From assembly GCF_910592395.1 (NCBI RefSeq), contig NC_088312.1, positions 19,909,292 through 19,973,291 on the forward strand: a stretch of DNA of 64,000 nucleotides. The letters run 5' to 3'. A model generated the notes under the pieces. That model ran no database searches. It had not been told where the DNA came from and worked only from the letters and a program-made list of their open reading frames with translations. The position numbers were made by a program, and so were the translations under genes. Below, piece by piece: positions 1 through 12,204 of the stretch; position 1 is the stretch's first letter; the number at the start of each line of letters is the position of its first letter. Origin of the DNA: Lineus longissimus (Eukaryota; Nemertea; Pilidiophora; Heteronemertea; Lineidae).

Positions 1-123
1 TTATAAAACCATCACATAAAGTAAGTTGGTACAATAAGCCCTAGCACAATGGCCTTTCTGTGCATAAATGGGTACTGTCAGCTGCTTTTTGGCTCACCGT
101 AGGGGAGTCTTTACAATACCGCT

Positions 124-144
124 GTGTCCGTCGTCCGTCGTCGT

Positions 145-182
<38 letters not shown>

Positions 183-186
183 CGTC
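124..186. repeat. (GTC)n microsatellite with CCGTC interruptions
   Basis: GTC units run almost without break, with interspersed CCGTC. The same array occurs in inverse orientation at 49038-49098, so it belongs to the composite element and did not arise independently. Confidence 0.9.
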
Positions 187-1221
187 GTATCCTAGTTCAA
201 AAACAGTGGCACGTTTTTTAACCGCTAGGCCTATGAACTTAAAACTTTGTACACATGACCCCCTAGGTCAGATGACCCGTGACACTAAATTTCTGTCCGA
301 TCTGATTCTCTACTTGGCCACCAGGGGGCCAAATGTGGATATCTAAAAAGTGTGATATCTCGCTTATTAGTGACTTGTTTTCGATAAAACTTTTGTGGTA
401 GGTACTCATAGCAAGGATACATCATATATCGAACGGGTTTTTAATTTGATCTACTTTTCAAGGTCGCAGAGGTCAAATGGCGTGAATTGGCCGTTTGAGT
501 GTAACTATGGCACGTTTCTCAACCACCAAAGCTATGAGCTTGAAACTTGGTACATATAACCCCCTATATCAGATAACCTCTGGTGCTGAATTTCAACCTG
601 ATCTGATTCTTGACTTTGCCACCAGGGGGCCAAAACAGAAAAAGTAAGAAGTGCAATAGCCTTCTTATTAGCAAATTGTTTTTGATGAAATTTTTATGGC
701 AGGGACCCCTAGCAAGGTTACCTCAGATGTTGCACGATTTTTCGGATTTGACCTACTTTTTAAGGTCACAGAGGTCAAATGGCGTAATTTGCCGTTTGAG
801 TGTAACTATGGCACGTTTTTCAACCGCAACAGTAATGAACTTGAAACTTTGAACAAATGACCCCCTAGGTCAGTTGACCTTTTAAACTGAATTTTGGTTC
901 GGTCTGATTATTGACTTGGCCACCAGGGGGCCCAAACTCAAAACTCAAAACGTGTGATTTCTCGCTTATTACTAATTTGTTTTTGATAAAAGTTTCATGG
1001 TACTCCTAGCAAGGATACATCACATATCTTACGGGTTTTTGATTTGACCCACCTTTCAAGTTCACAGAGGTCAAAGTTGAAAACTTTACCGTTCTTGGTA
1101 CGTTTTGTCGTTGTTCAATGTAAAGAGTTTTAATTTTGTGTAATGATGCATCTAAGAAGCCACTATTTGTATGCCAAGTTTCAGCCAGATCGGAATTCAA
1201 ATATGGCCGAAATTGCATGTT

Positions 1222-1300
1222 TTGTGGGTTTTTCCTGGTATTGTGGCAATCCAAAGGTCGTGAGTTCAAACCCCGGTCAAGAACAGCCAAAAATATTTTT
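1222..1300 (+). repeat. Possible tRNA-like SINE fragment
   Basis: A stretch ending in GAGTTCAAACCCCGG resembles a tRNA T-arm with a pol III B box, preceded by AAAGGTCGT. The matching A box upstream is weak. T-rich sequence follows. It sits within the degenerate part of the left composite repeat. It could be chance; no cloverleaf can be drawn with confidence. Confidence 0.35.
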
Positions 1301-1626
1301 TATTTTTCATCTTTTCCTTTTTTCTTTTCTGAGTTCTATCTTACATTTTCTTCATTTTTTTATTTATTTGGTGCCATAGATTTAATTAGGCGGCCATCTT
1401 GGAAATCGTTTTTTGCCGATTGCTGTAGTGTAACGAGTGATGAAATTGTTATGGTCAGGTGGATGTGTCTACATCACATATCACCCTGGTTTGTTATTTG
1501 ACCTACCTGTCAGGGTCACTGAGGTCAAAGTTAAATATATATTCACCATTGTCATACTGTAGCACTTTCTGTAACTGTCTACTAAAAATACTTACGGTGA
1601 GCACAATGGCCCCTGGCCGTTTCATT

Positions 1627-3110
1627 TTACTTAATAAGGACGATGATACTTGTACCGTGGCTATAATTGTACCATTTTGCCTTATGATAACAGGAGAGGA
1701 GAAAAATATCTAAGGAGAGAATTGCATTTATTCCCCTATAGATCATCCTGTCACCAGTGGTTTTCAATATACTCCGCCTCTTGATATTTTGTACATGACG
1801 GAGGAGCATCAAAAATCTGAATCTCGGGGGCTCATGAATAGGTTCACCATACTAAAGAGCCCGGTCATGGAAATAGACCTAGTCTCTCCTCCCCCCACCG
1901 CCGAACAGATGACCATCATTTCTACGTGAGATGCTGCCACTATAATGAGGGAACCAATCAGAATTGACATGGTCGTTCAATTGGTCATGACCGCACTTAA
2001 CTGCCACTCGCGCTGCATCATGGCCACGAGCGCTACGAGGTCTGAGGCTGTCATGGATGGAAGCTCTATCGTATTTTCTCATTCGCCAAGTGCACTCCCA
2101 TTACCTAATTACGTTACGATTTCAAGAATATGACTCCCAATTAACCTGTTTCATCAGTATTAATCGGTAAATAAAAACGTACTTTTATTAAGCCATGTTC
2201 AGACCTGCATTCCCACAAAAAAAATACGAGAAATGTTGATTCCTTTCAAGCAGTCGAAAAGCATTACGTGCAGAAAAATAATGATCAGGATACTTGTCGC
2301 ATTGTTCTCCGACTCCGACTCTGATATCAATATGAATATCGAAAAGCTTTATAAGAACAGAGTGGTAATTTCTGCGTCCAAGTTTACGCACGTTTAGATT
2401 TACATCCCCTAAAAAACATGGGGATAAAAAATATATGGGAAGAACCTGGCAAAGTGCATTTCTTTCAGCCAGTCTGACATGTGATATTGACCAACAAATC
2501 AATATCCAGAAAAAAATACCACTTTTCTCGTTTGGCCCCATTGTTTTCTGATTCTATTATCGAGCTGATTTCATTGGAAAGGTTTCATAAGACAATAGCG
2601 ATAATTTCCACCTTCGTCGCCCAATAAATTATCTGCATAATGGTGTTATTGCTAATCTCGTGGCGCAATCAATTAAAAGTGGTTTGATGGATTGGAGGGG
2701 AGTTTCGGGGCGCTCTCAAAATCGGAAGAAGTTGCAATTCATTTGGTGCGTTGTCATGGTATAGTGTCAACACTGATGTTTAGTAGACTTCCGGGCAGTC
2801 CATTGCGTCATCCCAATTGGCGACAGAACGAGGCCGGTCTAATGCGTCAGGAGTTTAATGTTTAGCAGCAGCATACTCTTTTAAAAAAGAAGACGCAGTT
2901 CTTTTGATGTGTATAGTATCACCTGGAGACACAACTGAGCCTGCCTATAGAACGACTTGCACGACGCCAATTATGACCACAAGACAAGTGAAACATTTAC
3001 GGTGTTATATATTAATGGTATGAGGCAAGCCGACGCTCAAGAATAGGCCGGGAACGGCCGATGAAGCCAACCTTAATTGCTGCTGATGAAATCAACTATT
3101 TAACCGCCTA
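1627..3110. other. Intergenic, no gene recognised
   Basis: AT-rich sequence with one short inverted-repeat element at 2784-2857. A 117-codon minus-strand frame at 2188-2541 has no recognisable domain, low-complexity hydrophobic stretches and no splice-site context, so I do not call it. Confidence 0.6.
2784..2857 (+). mobile_element. ~74-bp mini inverted-repeat element, copy A
   Basis: It starts with TAGACTTCCGGGCAGTCCATTGC and ends with ATGCGTCAGGAGTTTA, whose inverse resembles the start. Related copies lie at 4377-4430 (inverse), 9989-10074 and 51799-51885, with a partial one near 52140-52200. All share the core GAGGCCGGTC or a close variant. Confidence 0.6.
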
Positions 3111-3180
3111 TGACGTCGGTTAAAACACGGATGTTGCTTCTACATCCGCGGTTAAAACGATAACGTGATGATTACGAGTT
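3111..3180 (+). repeat. Short tandem motif GGTTAAAACGATAACG, left flank of a retrotransposon
   Basis: GGTTAAAAC occurs at about 3118 and 3152, the second followed by GATAACGTGATGATTACGAGTT. The same motif resumes at 3712-3810, on the other side of the retrotransposon fragment. The retroelement therefore looks inserted into a pre-existing short tandem array. Confidence 0.5.
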
Positions 3181-3710
3181 GAATGAATGAATGAATGAAT
3201 GAAATGTACACTCGTCTATACCGCAAAATCCCAAAATTTCCTCTAATGCGGTGCCTCAAAAATCGTCTGATCAGATAGATTTTTAGCCCACACCTGAAAA
3301 TTGGCAACAGTTTCGGCCTTTCGAATATAAAGACTGAGTTCGTTCCAAAGTCCGGCCACCTTCACAAGGAAGCTCTTGCCACCGTACGTCCCCAGGCGAT
3401 ACCTGGGGAACCTCAGTAGACAGTTGTCTTCTGACCTCAGGGATCGCCCGGGGTCGAAGGATGCCGGGAGGAGCTCAGATATGTAAGCAGGGGCAAGACC
3501 GTTTCTTGCTTTGTATGCTATACTCATTGAACTCTATGCGTTCACGGATTGGTCGCCAGTGGAGAATTCTCAGCACGGGGGTAATATGTTCTCGTCTACG
3601 TGTCCCTGTGACTACTCGTGCTGCACGATTCTGCACCTTTTCTAGCTTGTCAGGGACATTATCATCGGCGCCAACAAGCAGGCTGTTACAGTAATCCAGA
3701 GTTACGACAT
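3181..3710 (-). mobile_element. 5'-truncated CR1/L2-like non-LTR retrotransposon, reverse transcriptase C-terminus
   Basis: On the minus strand two overlapping frames together give the distal part of a reverse transcriptase. The first (about 3708-3525) reads DYCNSLLVG, VPDKLEKVQNRAARVVTG, ITPVLRILHWRPIRERIEF. The second (about 3527-3243) continues with YKARNGLAPAYISELLP, then SLRSEDNCLL, RLGTYGGKSF and GLWNELSLYIRK. These blocks are characteristic of the C-terminal RT and thumb region of CR1/L2/Crack-type elements. A frameshift separates the two frames, so the copy is dead. The 3' end (left side on the + strand) is a short-unit (GAAT)n tail at 3181-3204, as expected for this clade. The 5' end is truncated near 3710. 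Confidence 0.88.
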
Positions 3711-3810
3711 CAGTTAAAACGATAACGCCTATGAGTTCAGATATCTGTAAAAAAACGATAATGTGATATCTATGAGTTACCACATCTGTAAAAACGGTAA
3801 AGTGCTGTCT

Positions 3811-4376
3811 TGTATTGGTTCATTTGAGTAGTAGATGTGGTTGTTCCCATTTCAACTTTAGACTAACAATGCGAGGTATCGCCTCCTAATCGAGGGAACC
3901 TCATACTTGGAATACATTCATAGCAAATTAGTGATGAGACTTTCCCTTTAGACAACCAACATTTATCGTTATTGACAAAACAAACTCAACTGGTTGGTGC
4001 GCGCCGGGAGAGCCCTTAATGAAATATTTAGTGAGAAGAGAGGCAGGGGTGACACAGCAGACGATATGAAGTTGGTGAAACAATCAACGTTATTGTGATC
4101 AGTCAATAAGGTGAATAAGTAGAAACTGCGGAATGCTGGGAAGGAAAATACTGGTAAGCGTTGCCCGATACGTTGCCGGGGAAGTTTAGCATTTGATACT
4201 GGAATGTCAAGTCTCGAAATCTGTTGATCTCTGTCTCATTTCGAAAAATGGAGGATGATTCGGTAGTAAAGAAGACAATAGGTAATTTATGGACGTAGGA
4301 TCGCCTGGCGCGCGTGGCTGGCTCAATTCATTTTACTCGGAAGATGACACACATGGCTCCAATGTCCCTGCTTCTT
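3811..4376. other. Intergenic upstream of the LRR gene
   Basis: No feature recognised here. One or more 5' exons and the promoter of the LRRC74-like gene may lie in this stretch, but no exon with a confident start codon could be linked. Confidence 0.5.
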
Positions 4377-4430
4377 TACACTCCGGACGCAGTGAATCGG
4401 CCTGGTCCCTGCCAATGAAGGGAGTATCTA
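4377..4430 (-). mobile_element. Mini inverted-repeat element, copy D (short, inverse)
   Basis: It reads TACACTCCGGACGCAGTGAA at the left and GGAGTATCTA at the right. It is the inverse of the elements at 2784-2857 and 9989-10074, with the middle deleted to 54 bp. Confidence 0.5.
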
Positions 4431-4800
4431 TAGGATGAGGAGTGGGCTACCTCGGGGGTTTGTCCTCGTTTTTTCTGTGTTTGCTCCAAACTCCATACAG
4501 TTTTGAAACGCACATTTCTTCAATTTACCGCGCCTCGATATTGCACTGGAAATACATATTTTTATGGTTTATACTCCCATTGAATATGGAATAAAAGTTG
4601 AATAGGTGAGATGAACACTTTCTTGGTGGTCATGATGTGGAAAATAGTGAGATTTGAAAATAGACGGTGGGAGTGAGCGTGCACTTGCTCTAGTGTGTGT
4701 TTATTGTATGCAACCACTGTTGGGCATCAGTTTGGGTTATTGTCTCAGCGACTCCGCCTTCGGCTCGAAAGTGTTGCATTAACAGCGGATTTTTTTCCAG

Positions 4801-7800
4801 GGAGGAACATCAAAGCTGACCCTGCCATTGGCATCTATGCCTACCAGAAAAGTTGTAAGCGGTTGGGTACGCCGCCGCAGAGGAAGGTGCAGGAACGACT
4901 CATGGCGAAGGAAATGGATCTGAAGTCGCGAGTCCTCGGAACTATGGCGACGAGAGCAATCACGACAGCGCTAACTGTAAGTTATTTGATAAATTCATCA
5001 AAATTTGGTCATTGGGCCTGGTTTAGCTCGGTCGATTGAGAGACCAAAGTTAGAAAAAGGGAACACATGTATCTAGCGCTGGCTCATGAGGAACACTTTC
5101 CAGTCCTCTGGTGCCCAAAAGACCAGACCCCCTTCACTTTGCCCAAGATATGCCGCCAAGTGAAACTAGTTTTGGTCATCAAAAATATTTAAGGCGAGCT
5201 TTTACATTTTTGAAGACATTGAAGTGACAGCCGAACTGTCGTGGATCCCGTATTGGGGGCCAATGGCAAGCTGAAGTCCAGTCATCGAGTCCCTCAAGTT
5301 CTAACTGTCGTCTCTCGTTCCTCCTTTGATCCACAGGACTTTGTGTCCATTGATAAAGAATTAATAAAGACTTGATTAATGCACCACTCGGCCATGTAGC
5401 CAGTCTCTCGGTGTCCCAGAGTGAGCAGTTCTGGAGCACATGCACAGGTGTCTGATATGAAGAGTTGCAATAATACCTTCCGGATTCGGCCATGTTCATC
5501 CTAGGTCCTAAGACGAAAGATGGTGGCCCATGGTCATCCAAAGGCCATCTGTCTTAAAGACAAAGGATGGAAACTGGCTCCCTTCTCATCTCGGCCAATT
5601 ATAAAATGTTTTTTGTTTCGTTCGGTCTCTTCACAGAAGAATACCCGATTGGAGAAGGTGGACTTAAGTGATAACTCGATCGGGGAAGAAGGCGCCCTCT
5701 ACGTGGCAGATATGCTCTGCGAAAATGATTACATCACCGAAATAGTGAGTATGGAGATTTGCCGTGAAGGCCTGCGCATACCGCATTGTCCTCTACGGTA
5801 GTCAGCCCGTTTCGAGTTTTAGCGGACTAAGTAATTAGATACATAGTATGTACTGTGTAACCTGAACCGATTTTGAAAGGATTTGTCTTCATTCCTTCTA
5901 CCTTTTTCTTGCCATAAAGTTACTGGGCTCTTTTCTTTTCAGGACCTCTCTCATAACCAACTTGGGACACGCGGGGCCATCGCCCTCGGGCAAATGATGA
6001 GGGAGAATAGATCTCTACAGTATCTTAACCTAACAGGTAGGCATCGGCAACAGTGAAGTTGATGACTCGCTGCAATGAAAATATTTGTAGAACTGGTGAA
6101 ACTCTGCTCCTTTTCCTTCTTAGTGCCTTTCCCTTTACTCAGTACGGGTCCATGGAAAAAGAGTTGCAGGTATTCCGTCATGACGCTGCGGCTCCTTTTC
6201 CTTTCACGTGCCCTTCCTCTTACTCATTTCCTCAATCCGCCCTTTCCTTATTTCCTTATTTCCATTTTTCGCCGTTTATTTGTAAATCATTCCTCCTTTT
6301 CCTCTTGAAAATTACATGTGGGATGAAATGTAAGTTCGTACAGGGCCTTTGGCGCTTTAAACCGTATATAGCTATACTGTCTCAAAGCGCTCGGCTTTAC
6401 ATTCTCCAGCCAATAAAATCATTTGTGTTATAGCCAAGACGCGCACATACTGTGTTGCACTTGGCTATTTCAGGCCAGTTTAATGTTTCCTTCCTTCTAA
6501 CTTACTCCCCTCCCTGTTGTGTATCTTATATCTGGCTTTTAACTCGTCATTTCGACAGACTGTTTCATGATTTACGATATCATTGACCTCCGTTGCTTTC
6601 TCTCTGTTTTAGCCAGTAACTTCGGTGAAGAGGATGCAAGATACATTTCTATCGGAATAGCTGTGAGTGTTAACATTTTCAGCCCGATCTGAGAGATGTG
6701 ATGTAAAGCAAATCAAACTCGTATAATGGATGCAACGTCTGGACTTCAATTCTGGAACTTTCCTATTCATAGAATTGTTTTGATTTTCTATTGCAGCTCC
6801 AAACCTTTGTTAATTTTTCAAAAAGAATGTGCCGAATGTCGGATTTTTTCCAATCAGATACTCACTTCGAGTACATATTCTCGCTTTATATAATTTTGGT
6901 GTTATGCTTGACTTCAGAGTAACGACAGTATCACCCATCTTAACCTAAGCCATAATAATTTCTCCGAAGAAGGTGCCCAATATATAGGGAAGATCATAGG
7001 TAGGTAACAATTTTGTTTTTTACACTAAACCAGAGTTTGGTTGCCATCACACATGACCCCACTGCAAGTCCAAACTTCCCACACAAACGCACGATTCTTT
7101 TCGCTACGACATGCGATTTCATGTATAATCTGTGCGACAAAAGGACCTCTCGTCTGCGGGTAACTGGAAATCGTTGGGTTTGATATTGTGATTGCTAGTC
7201 TGTGCGATCACCGCTTCTTGTCGCCGTACATGCCATGACTGACAATCGCAAACGAGTGGCTTTTACTGCATGCGACAATGAGTGCATGTTGCAGCGACAA
7301 AAATCACTCGTTTGCAGGGCGCTTTACGGGCAGGACTAGAGCTCGTAGAAGGGACGCTGCTATCTCAGAGCATTGCCTGAAGCCTTAAGCCGAAGAAGCC
7401 GAATATTTATATAATTCGATTGACGGTGCTGCATCATCATAATCCTTATTCAGTTTCTAATGAACTTAAGTTGTCAACCCCCTCTAATGAAAGGCTCTAA
7501 CTATCGCGTCTTTTCACCAGTATTTTTTCACCAAGCTCAAGAGGGCAATATGAAGTCACTTTAATAATCACTTAGTGCATGCTGCATGTTATTTCAGCAC
7601 AAAATATTTGCATGACGCATCTTGATTTGAGTTGGAACAAGATACGACGGAAGGGTGCTGTGACTCTGTGTAAGGGACTAGAGGTAAACAGGACCGTGAC
7701 TCTCACTATATTTTGCTGCAAAATTAAAGGCTTCAGGTCGTCACCGAGGTCAAAATGACCATTTGAATAACACCAATATTTGGTGAGATGACTACCCATA

Positions 7801-10800
7801 CCTTCGAGATAAGCGAATCAAATGCAATGCATTCGAACTTTTTAAACGAGTGGACTCGGCCTTCAACCTCTCTAGAATTGTACTTCTTTCAGCTGAATTG
7901 TGTTCTAACTTCTGTCGACCTCTCATGGAATGGTTTCGGTTACGAAGGCGCGCTCGCCATTGGACAATTGCTAAAGAAGAATAAGACAATACTGGAACTG
8001 AACCTGAGTAATAACAGGATCAACTGGCAGGGGGCGCTATTTCTAATGTCGGGGTTGAAATGGAACAGGACCTTGGAGATATTGAGGGTGAGTGACTTAT
8101 TCGTCAGTGGTTGTCTGGTGTACTATCGGCAGCGGCGGATTCCCAATTTGGAAAATGGGTGCAGGCCCACCCAATTTTGGAAACTAGGGAGGATTTGGGG
8201 TCCTCCCCATAAAAAACATGATTATGCGTTTTCTGAGCATCTGAGGAAATTAGAAGCAGTTGTGGGAGGTGTTTGATATCGAGAACATACATGACAGATG
8301 CTTTAGGTACTCTGAAAATAGGGAGTTTTCGAAGCTGCATGATAAGCAAAATCATTTATTTGTCATCAGTGTTTGTTTGCTCAATGGGCCAAAATCTTGA
8401 TTTTTTTCTTGGTTTCAGCTTGGGAAGAACCCCCTCACCACGACAGGATGCATGGACCTGCTGGAAGGCCTCTCACACCCGGAGAGTAAAGTTTATTATC
8501 TCGACCTCACAGTAAGTGTGGCATCTCGGCCGAGTAACGGGAAGGAGGCGGTGATCTATCGAGAGCTCAGACACAATTTGTCAGACACACATGACATCAA
8601 GTGCATATATATATAAAGACCATCAAGAATTAGTAAAGCTTAGTGTTAATTTCTTGATGATACATAAATCAATGTTAACCAGTATTACAGTTAACGACGA
8701 TGTCCCATTGCCAGGATGGCTCTGGATGACTCTGGGCACTTCGTCCATCGGCCACATTTCGAATTGATGGTGTGCTCTGTGCTTGGCAATCGGGGCCGTA
8801 AATGTTTTCACTTTTTATCCCCCTGCCATTTTAGGACGTGCCAGTGATCAGCGCATTTGAGATGATGGCGGAGGCAATACGCATCTCTCGGCCGTTCGAT
8901 TTCAAACATGGCGGAGTTGTTATGTCACATGATACGCTCGGCGAAAGACACGGTAAGAAACGTAGCACACACTCCATGCGATTGTCAGTTATGTATCAAT
9001 CAGTTCGGGCAAGATCACTGCTTGGGGGAGGGTAATGTAGAAATCTATCGGCAATACTGTAAATTAGTCAAGAGACATCACCCCTCTCTCCTGGAAGGGG
9101 AAGATCTAAAGTGAGAGAAAAAGTAACTATTTTGCACTTTTTTTCAGAAAAATACAAGGACCCGATGCAGCGAGTGATAGAGTATATGCAAGCCAATGAG
9201 ATTCGTCCACTCGAGATGTTTCGGGCCTTTGACAAGTCAGTTAACTTCAAGATGGGCAAAAAAGCATTTCAAGAGAGGTTGAAAGTAAGTTGATTCTGTT
9301 TTGGAAACAAACATTAGCAGTTGACTGTGAATCATGAAGATGGAGACAGTGTCTGAGGCAGTTTTTCAGCACTGACAGAAAGTTGACCTGGTCAGAATCT
9401 GGTTCCCTGCCTGCTCTTTTCATCACTAGCCAATCAAACTCGTGCCTAACATTGATTATCTCGGTCACGTTCCTGGCTTCAGCCAAGCTATTGACACTAT
9501 AATTTACTTCAGAGCAACAGATCATAAGGTTGTCAGTCTGACATCCGAATTGAAGTGTATGTTAGATGCGAGTGAGACCTTTATGTTTATTCCTTTATGA
9601 TGCTAGGGTTCAACCTGAGATCACTTATTACATGTACAATGACCCTGATATCTCAAATAATGTGTAAGGTCACAATCATATTTTGCTCCTGATCAAATAT
9701 ATATAAAACGCCGCATATTTGCTTGTCAAACATGTATGAGAAACTTTAATTGATGAGCACATATTTGATGATCCCTGCAATGGTGCAAAAGCACATTGCT
9801 AATTCATAAATGTATGAGGACACATTCGATCATATCTAATATATGTAAAAGGACAATAATATGTAACCATTTGATCAAACAGTCTAGCGCTAAGTGCCAA
9901 TTTATGATAATGGTGGCTTCTAAAAGATTAATCGGCTCCTGTGAGATGTTGTTTCTTGACTTTTATTACGAAATGCACCTGTTTTAAGTAGACTCCTATG
10001 CTGTCCATTTCGTCAACCTGATCGTCTTTCCATAGGGCGAGAAGACGAGGCCGATCCAATGCGTCCGGAGTGTAGTTTTAAGTGGGTTGGTCGATCGTAT
10101 CAGTCGAACTGTTGTCCCTTTTTTCAGAAAACTGGTCTTCACTTCACTCATGGTGATATAGATGACTTGATGCGTGCCTTGAAGAAGGCAGGGGGTGACG
10201 ACCTCGGCAGTACAAAGGGCGTCACTTATGCGTAAGTTAGCCTAGGTTATCAGACAAAATATAATAGGTTTTGGGATTGTCGACCTATGTTACGTTTTTC
10301 AACTGCCTTGTTATTTGCTGACGATGTCCATCCCTGATCCCGATCCCAGGGTCAGACGCATGCCGCCCTCTATCGGGCTCCCGATGCAGCTCGATTTCGT
10401 CATCGCTGGGACTCGGGCTGATACCACTCCGTCCGGAGTGTATACGAGAGCCTTCTTCGAAATGAGGCGGAGCTAGTCCAAGGGAAGAGTTTGGGGGTTT
10501 GACCCAGGGTAATTAGTATCTCAACTTCCCAGTCCACATACAGTCCCGTGACGTTAGTCGTTTAGACGCGTCACTATATAGTCTCTCTCGAAATGTCGCA
10601 ACAGAATTACCTCTGACGGTAGTATGATAGTATCCTGAGGAAATCAGGGGTTAAAGTTCGCTTGTGCAGGGCCGGAGAAGCGAACATCAACTCCTGATTT
10701 CCTCCGGATGGTCTGATAGTAAACTGACGCGAACATAACTCGGTGCATTGCGGGAACATGACGGGAGTCGGTGCGTGTATCACCCGCGTATTTTTTCTTC

Positions 10801-11204
10801 TTTTGCTGCTTTTCAGAAAACTCTCCCGTGGCGTCATGAATCAGAAACTGGTCGAACGTGAGGAGAAGAAGCGTGCTATCATGGAGGAAGAGAAACTAAA
10901 GCGCTACCACAAAAATCTTCTCAACCCTTCACTGCCACCTATCAACGTAGACGAAACTATAGAGACACTTGAGACGGCGCGGTCTGCCACGCCGACGTCG
11001 ATGGGCGCAGTGATGGTCCCTGGGAAGGGGATTCAGACCCCGGTCAACCCCCCTGCCCTGGCCATGGCTGTGCCCAAAGCAAGGCCCAAGAGTTCGGGGA
11101 TGGTTTCGATGTCGGTACCGCTCGGGGGAGGGAAGAAGAAGAAGAAGAAACCGGGAAAACGAAAGTCTGCGAAGAAAAAGTCATGCGCTTCGAAAAAGAA
11201 ATAA
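4801..11204 (+). CDS. LRRC74A: LRRC74-like leucine-rich repeat protein with C-terminal EF-hand-like region (5' end missing)
   Basis: Twelve exons join in phase: 4801-4976, 5637-5744, 5943-6036, 6613-6662, 6918-6999, 7598-7683, 7893-8087, 8419-8511, 8835-8952, 9148-9284, 10128-10231, 10817-11204 (TAA stop). The product is about 544 residues plus an unseen N terminus. Ribonuclease-inhibitor-type LRRs follow one another, with cores such as LEKVDLSDNSIGEEGA, ITEIDLSHNQLGTRGA, ITHLNLSHNNFSEEGA, MTHLDLSWNKIRRKGA, LTSVDLSWNGFGYEGA and ILELNLSNNRINWQGA. These are followed by the family region around DVPVISAFEMM. Exons 10-11 encode a helical segment (KDPMQRVIEYMQANEIRPLE, then FDKSVNFKMGKKAF) that looks like a degenerate EF-hand pair. 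The last exon ends in a Lys-rich tail. LRRC74 proteins have no settled biochemical role; binding via the LRR horseshoe is inferred. No start codon is assigned because exon 1 begins mid-codon behind a good acceptor. Confidence 0.86.
7077..7322. mobile_element. Degenerate foldback element in an LRRC74-like intron
   Basis: The left end (CAAACGCACGATTCTTTTCG) and the inverse of the right end (CAAACGAGTGATTTTTGTCG) match imperfectly over about 30 bp. Internal GTCGCATGC/GCGATTGTC motifs recur. This resembles an old hAT-like MITE with subterminal repeats. No open frame. Confidence 0.45.
9989..10074 (+). mobile_element. Mini inverted-repeat element, copy B
   Basis: It begins TAGACTCC and ends ATGCGTCCGGAGTGTA, with inverse-related ends and the same internal GACGAGGCCGATCC core as the copies at 2784 and 51799. 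It lies in the intron before the penultimate LRRC74-like exon, about 50 bp from the acceptor. A further fragment ending GTCCGGAGTGTA occurs at about 10391-10445 in the next intron. Confidence 0.6.
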
Positions 11205-12204
11205 AATAGACCACGGACAACCAGTATCCTTGACCATCCATTCCTCATTCCTCTCCGAAAACAGTTCATTTGTTGCACTCTTCGTACAGTAATGTTCGTC
11301 TCATGTGTGACCACGGTTTTTTAGTCACTTTGAAAGTATTCTAGCTGTGATATTTGGAGGAGCAATCTGATAATGATAATCGAGAGGTTAGGAACCAGCC
11401 AATGATGTGCCATTGTCTCGCAAGCGACTCTCAAAAGGTTACCAAGCAAATCTGTGATAAAAAGCCTGTGTGTTAGATCTTTTCATATAAACTTTGTTCT
11501 TTGACATTTGTTTTGGTTAAAGGGGAACTATAGGCAATAGCAAAAGGGTCAAATTGGTCATCTTCAGGTGATTATACGTGCATAGTTAGGGGATGTGTCG
11601 TGTTTTTATTCAGCATTAAATACATTCCTCGTACTGGTGTGAATAGTTTAGATATACTGTAAGATGCGCGAGAACATCATTGGTGACTCTGTGTAACTTA
11701 ATGTGACCTACATGGATGCTGCCTTTAGACTCCATTTTATAAACTTCTACAAGTGATGTCACGAAGACAATACAGACATTCATTTGACAATCCTTTCCTG
11801 GATAGTGAAGACACGCACTGAACACGGACAACTGCCTTTTTACACATTTTATTGAAAATTCTGTAAATAACTTTTGAGGAAATATAAACACTATTTACAC
11901 CATTTTAAAGTCGTGGTGTTCTTATCCTTGTCATTCTTTTGCTGAATGAAGCCTAAATGGCATAGTAGCAGTGATGATGAAGAAAAAGATCGAGCAGCAG
12001 CAGAAGCAGTAAGCCCCCCCCCCACCACCACCACCACTACTGATTCTTTCAATTCAGTAATCAAATAATAACCTGGCCCAGGTTTTGACCGACAACCATC
12101 ACCGTTTGACCGGTCAGCTTTAAATTGACATAATTTTGACGGGTCAGCTTTAAATTTGTCGTTGCTGGCATCTGGCGGAACTTACAGGAACTAAAAATAT
12201 CAAG
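11205..12204. other. LRRC74-like 3' flank and NT5DC1 5' flank
   Basis: An AATAAA overlaps the LRRC74-like stop (11201-11206) and could act as a poly(A) signal, though its position is unusual. 11990-12045 holds AGCAGCAG, a C-run and (CAC)n. Just upstream of the NT5DC1 start, GGTCAGCTTTAAATT occurs twice (about 12113 and 12140). No TATA box is obvious. Confidence 0.5.

Larger units (their letters stand above)
92..1602 (+). mobile_element. Composite repeat element, left copy, with internal ~301-bp tandem units
   Basis: The element is bounded by the 10-mer GCTCACCGTA at 92-101 and its inverse TACGGTGAGC at 1593-1602. Just inside the left end is a GTC/CCGTC microsatellite. Inside it, a module with the anchor CCACCAGGGGGCC recurs near 319, 620 and 921, a period of about 301 bp, and then decays. 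The same element lies inverted at 47493-49133, and homology extends about 24 bp past the 1602 end. No transposase frame is visible, so it is probably non-autonomous. The class is unknown; terminal inversion plus a satellite-like core suggests a DNA transposon or Helitron-like carrier. The reading frames across it, including a poly-Arg one from the GTC run, are not genes. Confidence 0.7.

Noticed and set aside
68-346. Open frame with poly-Arg run
   Set aside because: It is the GTC microsatellite read in one frame; the same frame appears in the inverted copy at 48879-49187. Not a gene.
2188-2541. 117-codon minus-strand frame
   Set aside because: No domain, odd composition, no splice or promoter context.
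11033-11314. Minus-strand frames opposite the last LRRC74-like exon
   Set aside because: Shadows of the Lys/Pro-rich coding sequence, giving runs of Phe and Ser.
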